Notes under the pieces: generated by a model
Databases searched by the model: none
Told to the model about the DNA's origin: nothing
The model's input: only the letters and a program-made list of their open reading frames with translations
From: Hyphomicrobiales bacterium
Lineage (GTDB): Bacteria > Pseudomonadota > Alphaproteobacteria > Rhizobiales > Beijerinckiaceae
DNA length: 13,595 bases
Assembly: GCA_015655535.1 (NCBI GenBank)
Contig: JAATEW010000069.1
Span: forward strand, 1-13,595
Direction: 5' to 3'
Shown: positions 13,138 to 13,595 of the stretch, piece by piece
Layout: every line of letters starts with the position of its first letter
Numbering within the stretch: the first letter of the stretch is position 1
Made by a program: the position numbers and the translations under genes

Positions 13138-13595
13138 ATGACATTCCGAGCCGCTACCCCGTGGTCCACGTTGAAATCCCGTCGCGTTCTTCGAGCCGCG
13201 TCTTTGATTGCGCTGCTCGGATGGGGCCTGGCGCTTGTCCCGGTTGATGTCGCGCATGCGCAGAGCGATCAAACACCACCCGCGCAGACGCAGCCGGTGA
13301 CGGGACAAATTCCTCAGCAAGACATGAACTCTTCCACACCGCCTGTGGCAAACGAGACACCGTCTGCCGGCGAGCCGGCCGTGAAGCCGGTCCAGCTTCC
13401 TGAAACGACGGGTCATGGTCCGGCCAGCCTGCCGCATAATCTTTCGCCCTGGGGCATGTTTCTCAATGCCGACATCCTCGTCAAAGTGGTGATGGTCGGT
13501 TTGGCCTTCGCCTCGCTCGTGACCTGGACGGTCGGCGTCGCCAAGGGCATCGAATTGATGCTGGCGAAACGGCGCGTCCTCAGCGCGCTTCGAAA
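13138..13595 (+). CDS. exbB: Second ExbB, 5' part only (cut by window end)
   Basis: An open frame of 152 codons running off the window. It has a signal peptide (Arg-rich start, hydrophobic 20-36, AHA/QS cleavage near 41), a Pro/Thr/Gln linker (42-97), and then the beginning of the ExbB channel domain, LPHNLSPWGMFLNADI followed by KVVMVGLAFASLVTWTV (first channel helix, about 112-134). Over 54 aligned residues it shares 37 with the first ExbB, while signal peptide and linker are unrelated, so it is an older paralogue and not a recent copy. GAAGAGG (13123-13129) lies 8 nt before the ATG. exbD and tonB copies may follow outside the window. Confidence 0.93.
   Translation, partial: MTFRAATPWSTLKSRRVLRAASLIALLGWGLALVPVDVAHAQSDQTPPAQTQPVTGQIPQQDMNSSTPPVANETPSAGEPAVKPVQLPETTGHGPASLPHNLSPWGMFLNADILVKVVMVGLAFASLVTWTVGVAKGIELMLAKRRVLSALR

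Noticed and set aside
1..13595. CRISPR array, tRNA, rRNA, transposase or phage genes
   Set aside because: No regularly spaced repeats, cloverleaf, rRNA-like stretches or recombinase motifs were seen on either strand.

Overview
The window reads as GC-rich chromosomal DNA of an alphaproteobacterium, most likely of the order Hyphomicrobiales (Rhizobiales) and perhaps close to the Beijerinckiaceae. This placement is inferred from gene content (rpe next to cbbY, yqaA next to dsbB, a TonB receptor-piuC-exbBD-tonB operon) and from the type of intergenic palindromic repeats. No marker gene fixes the taxon.

Left part (1-6060), housekeeping genes. An rpe-cbbY pair with overlapping ends (Calvin cycle/pentose phosphate) is probably the tail of a cbb operon lying upstream of the window. 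A nested palindromic repeat follows. An exported chorismate-lyase-fold protein is on the minus strand, with what looks like the 3' scrap of another gene directly upstream of it. Then come yqaA (VTT-domain membrane protein) and dsbB on the plus strand, a repeat-rich convergent gap, rlmN on the minus strand, and a two-domain universal stress protein on the plus strand. rlmN and the stress protein gene diverge from a gap holding a 12-bp tandem palindromic array.

Middle (6060-6908). Hairpins, a long imperfect inverted repeat, one small unrecognised gene (about 83 aa), and an AT-rich intergenic stretch with a 10-bp direct repeat that is probably the control region of the next operon.

Right part (6909-12356), an apparently complete iron-uptake operon: Fiu/PiuA-type TonB-dependent siderophore receptor, piuC (Fe(II)/2-oxoglutarate dioxygenase), exbB, exbD and tonB. 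piuC/exbB and exbD/tonB overlap by ATGA. The receptor would import a ferric (probably catecholate) siderophore through the outer membrane, powered by the operon's own ExbB-ExbD-TonB motor. PiuC is the cytosolic partner that usually travels with such receptors. piuC carries a near-perfect 28-bp palindrome just inside its start.

End (12357-13595). A 780-bp non-coding stretch with an operator-like palindrome, a possible small structured RNA with a terminator, and two hairpin repeats. It then holds a C-terminal piuC remnant (about 40 codons) and the start of a second exbB cut by the window end. The second exbB and the piuC scrap suggest that a related piuC-exbB locus once stood here and was eroded, with a palindromic repeat now abutting the break. 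No tRNA, rRNA, CRISPR, transposase or phage gene was seen.
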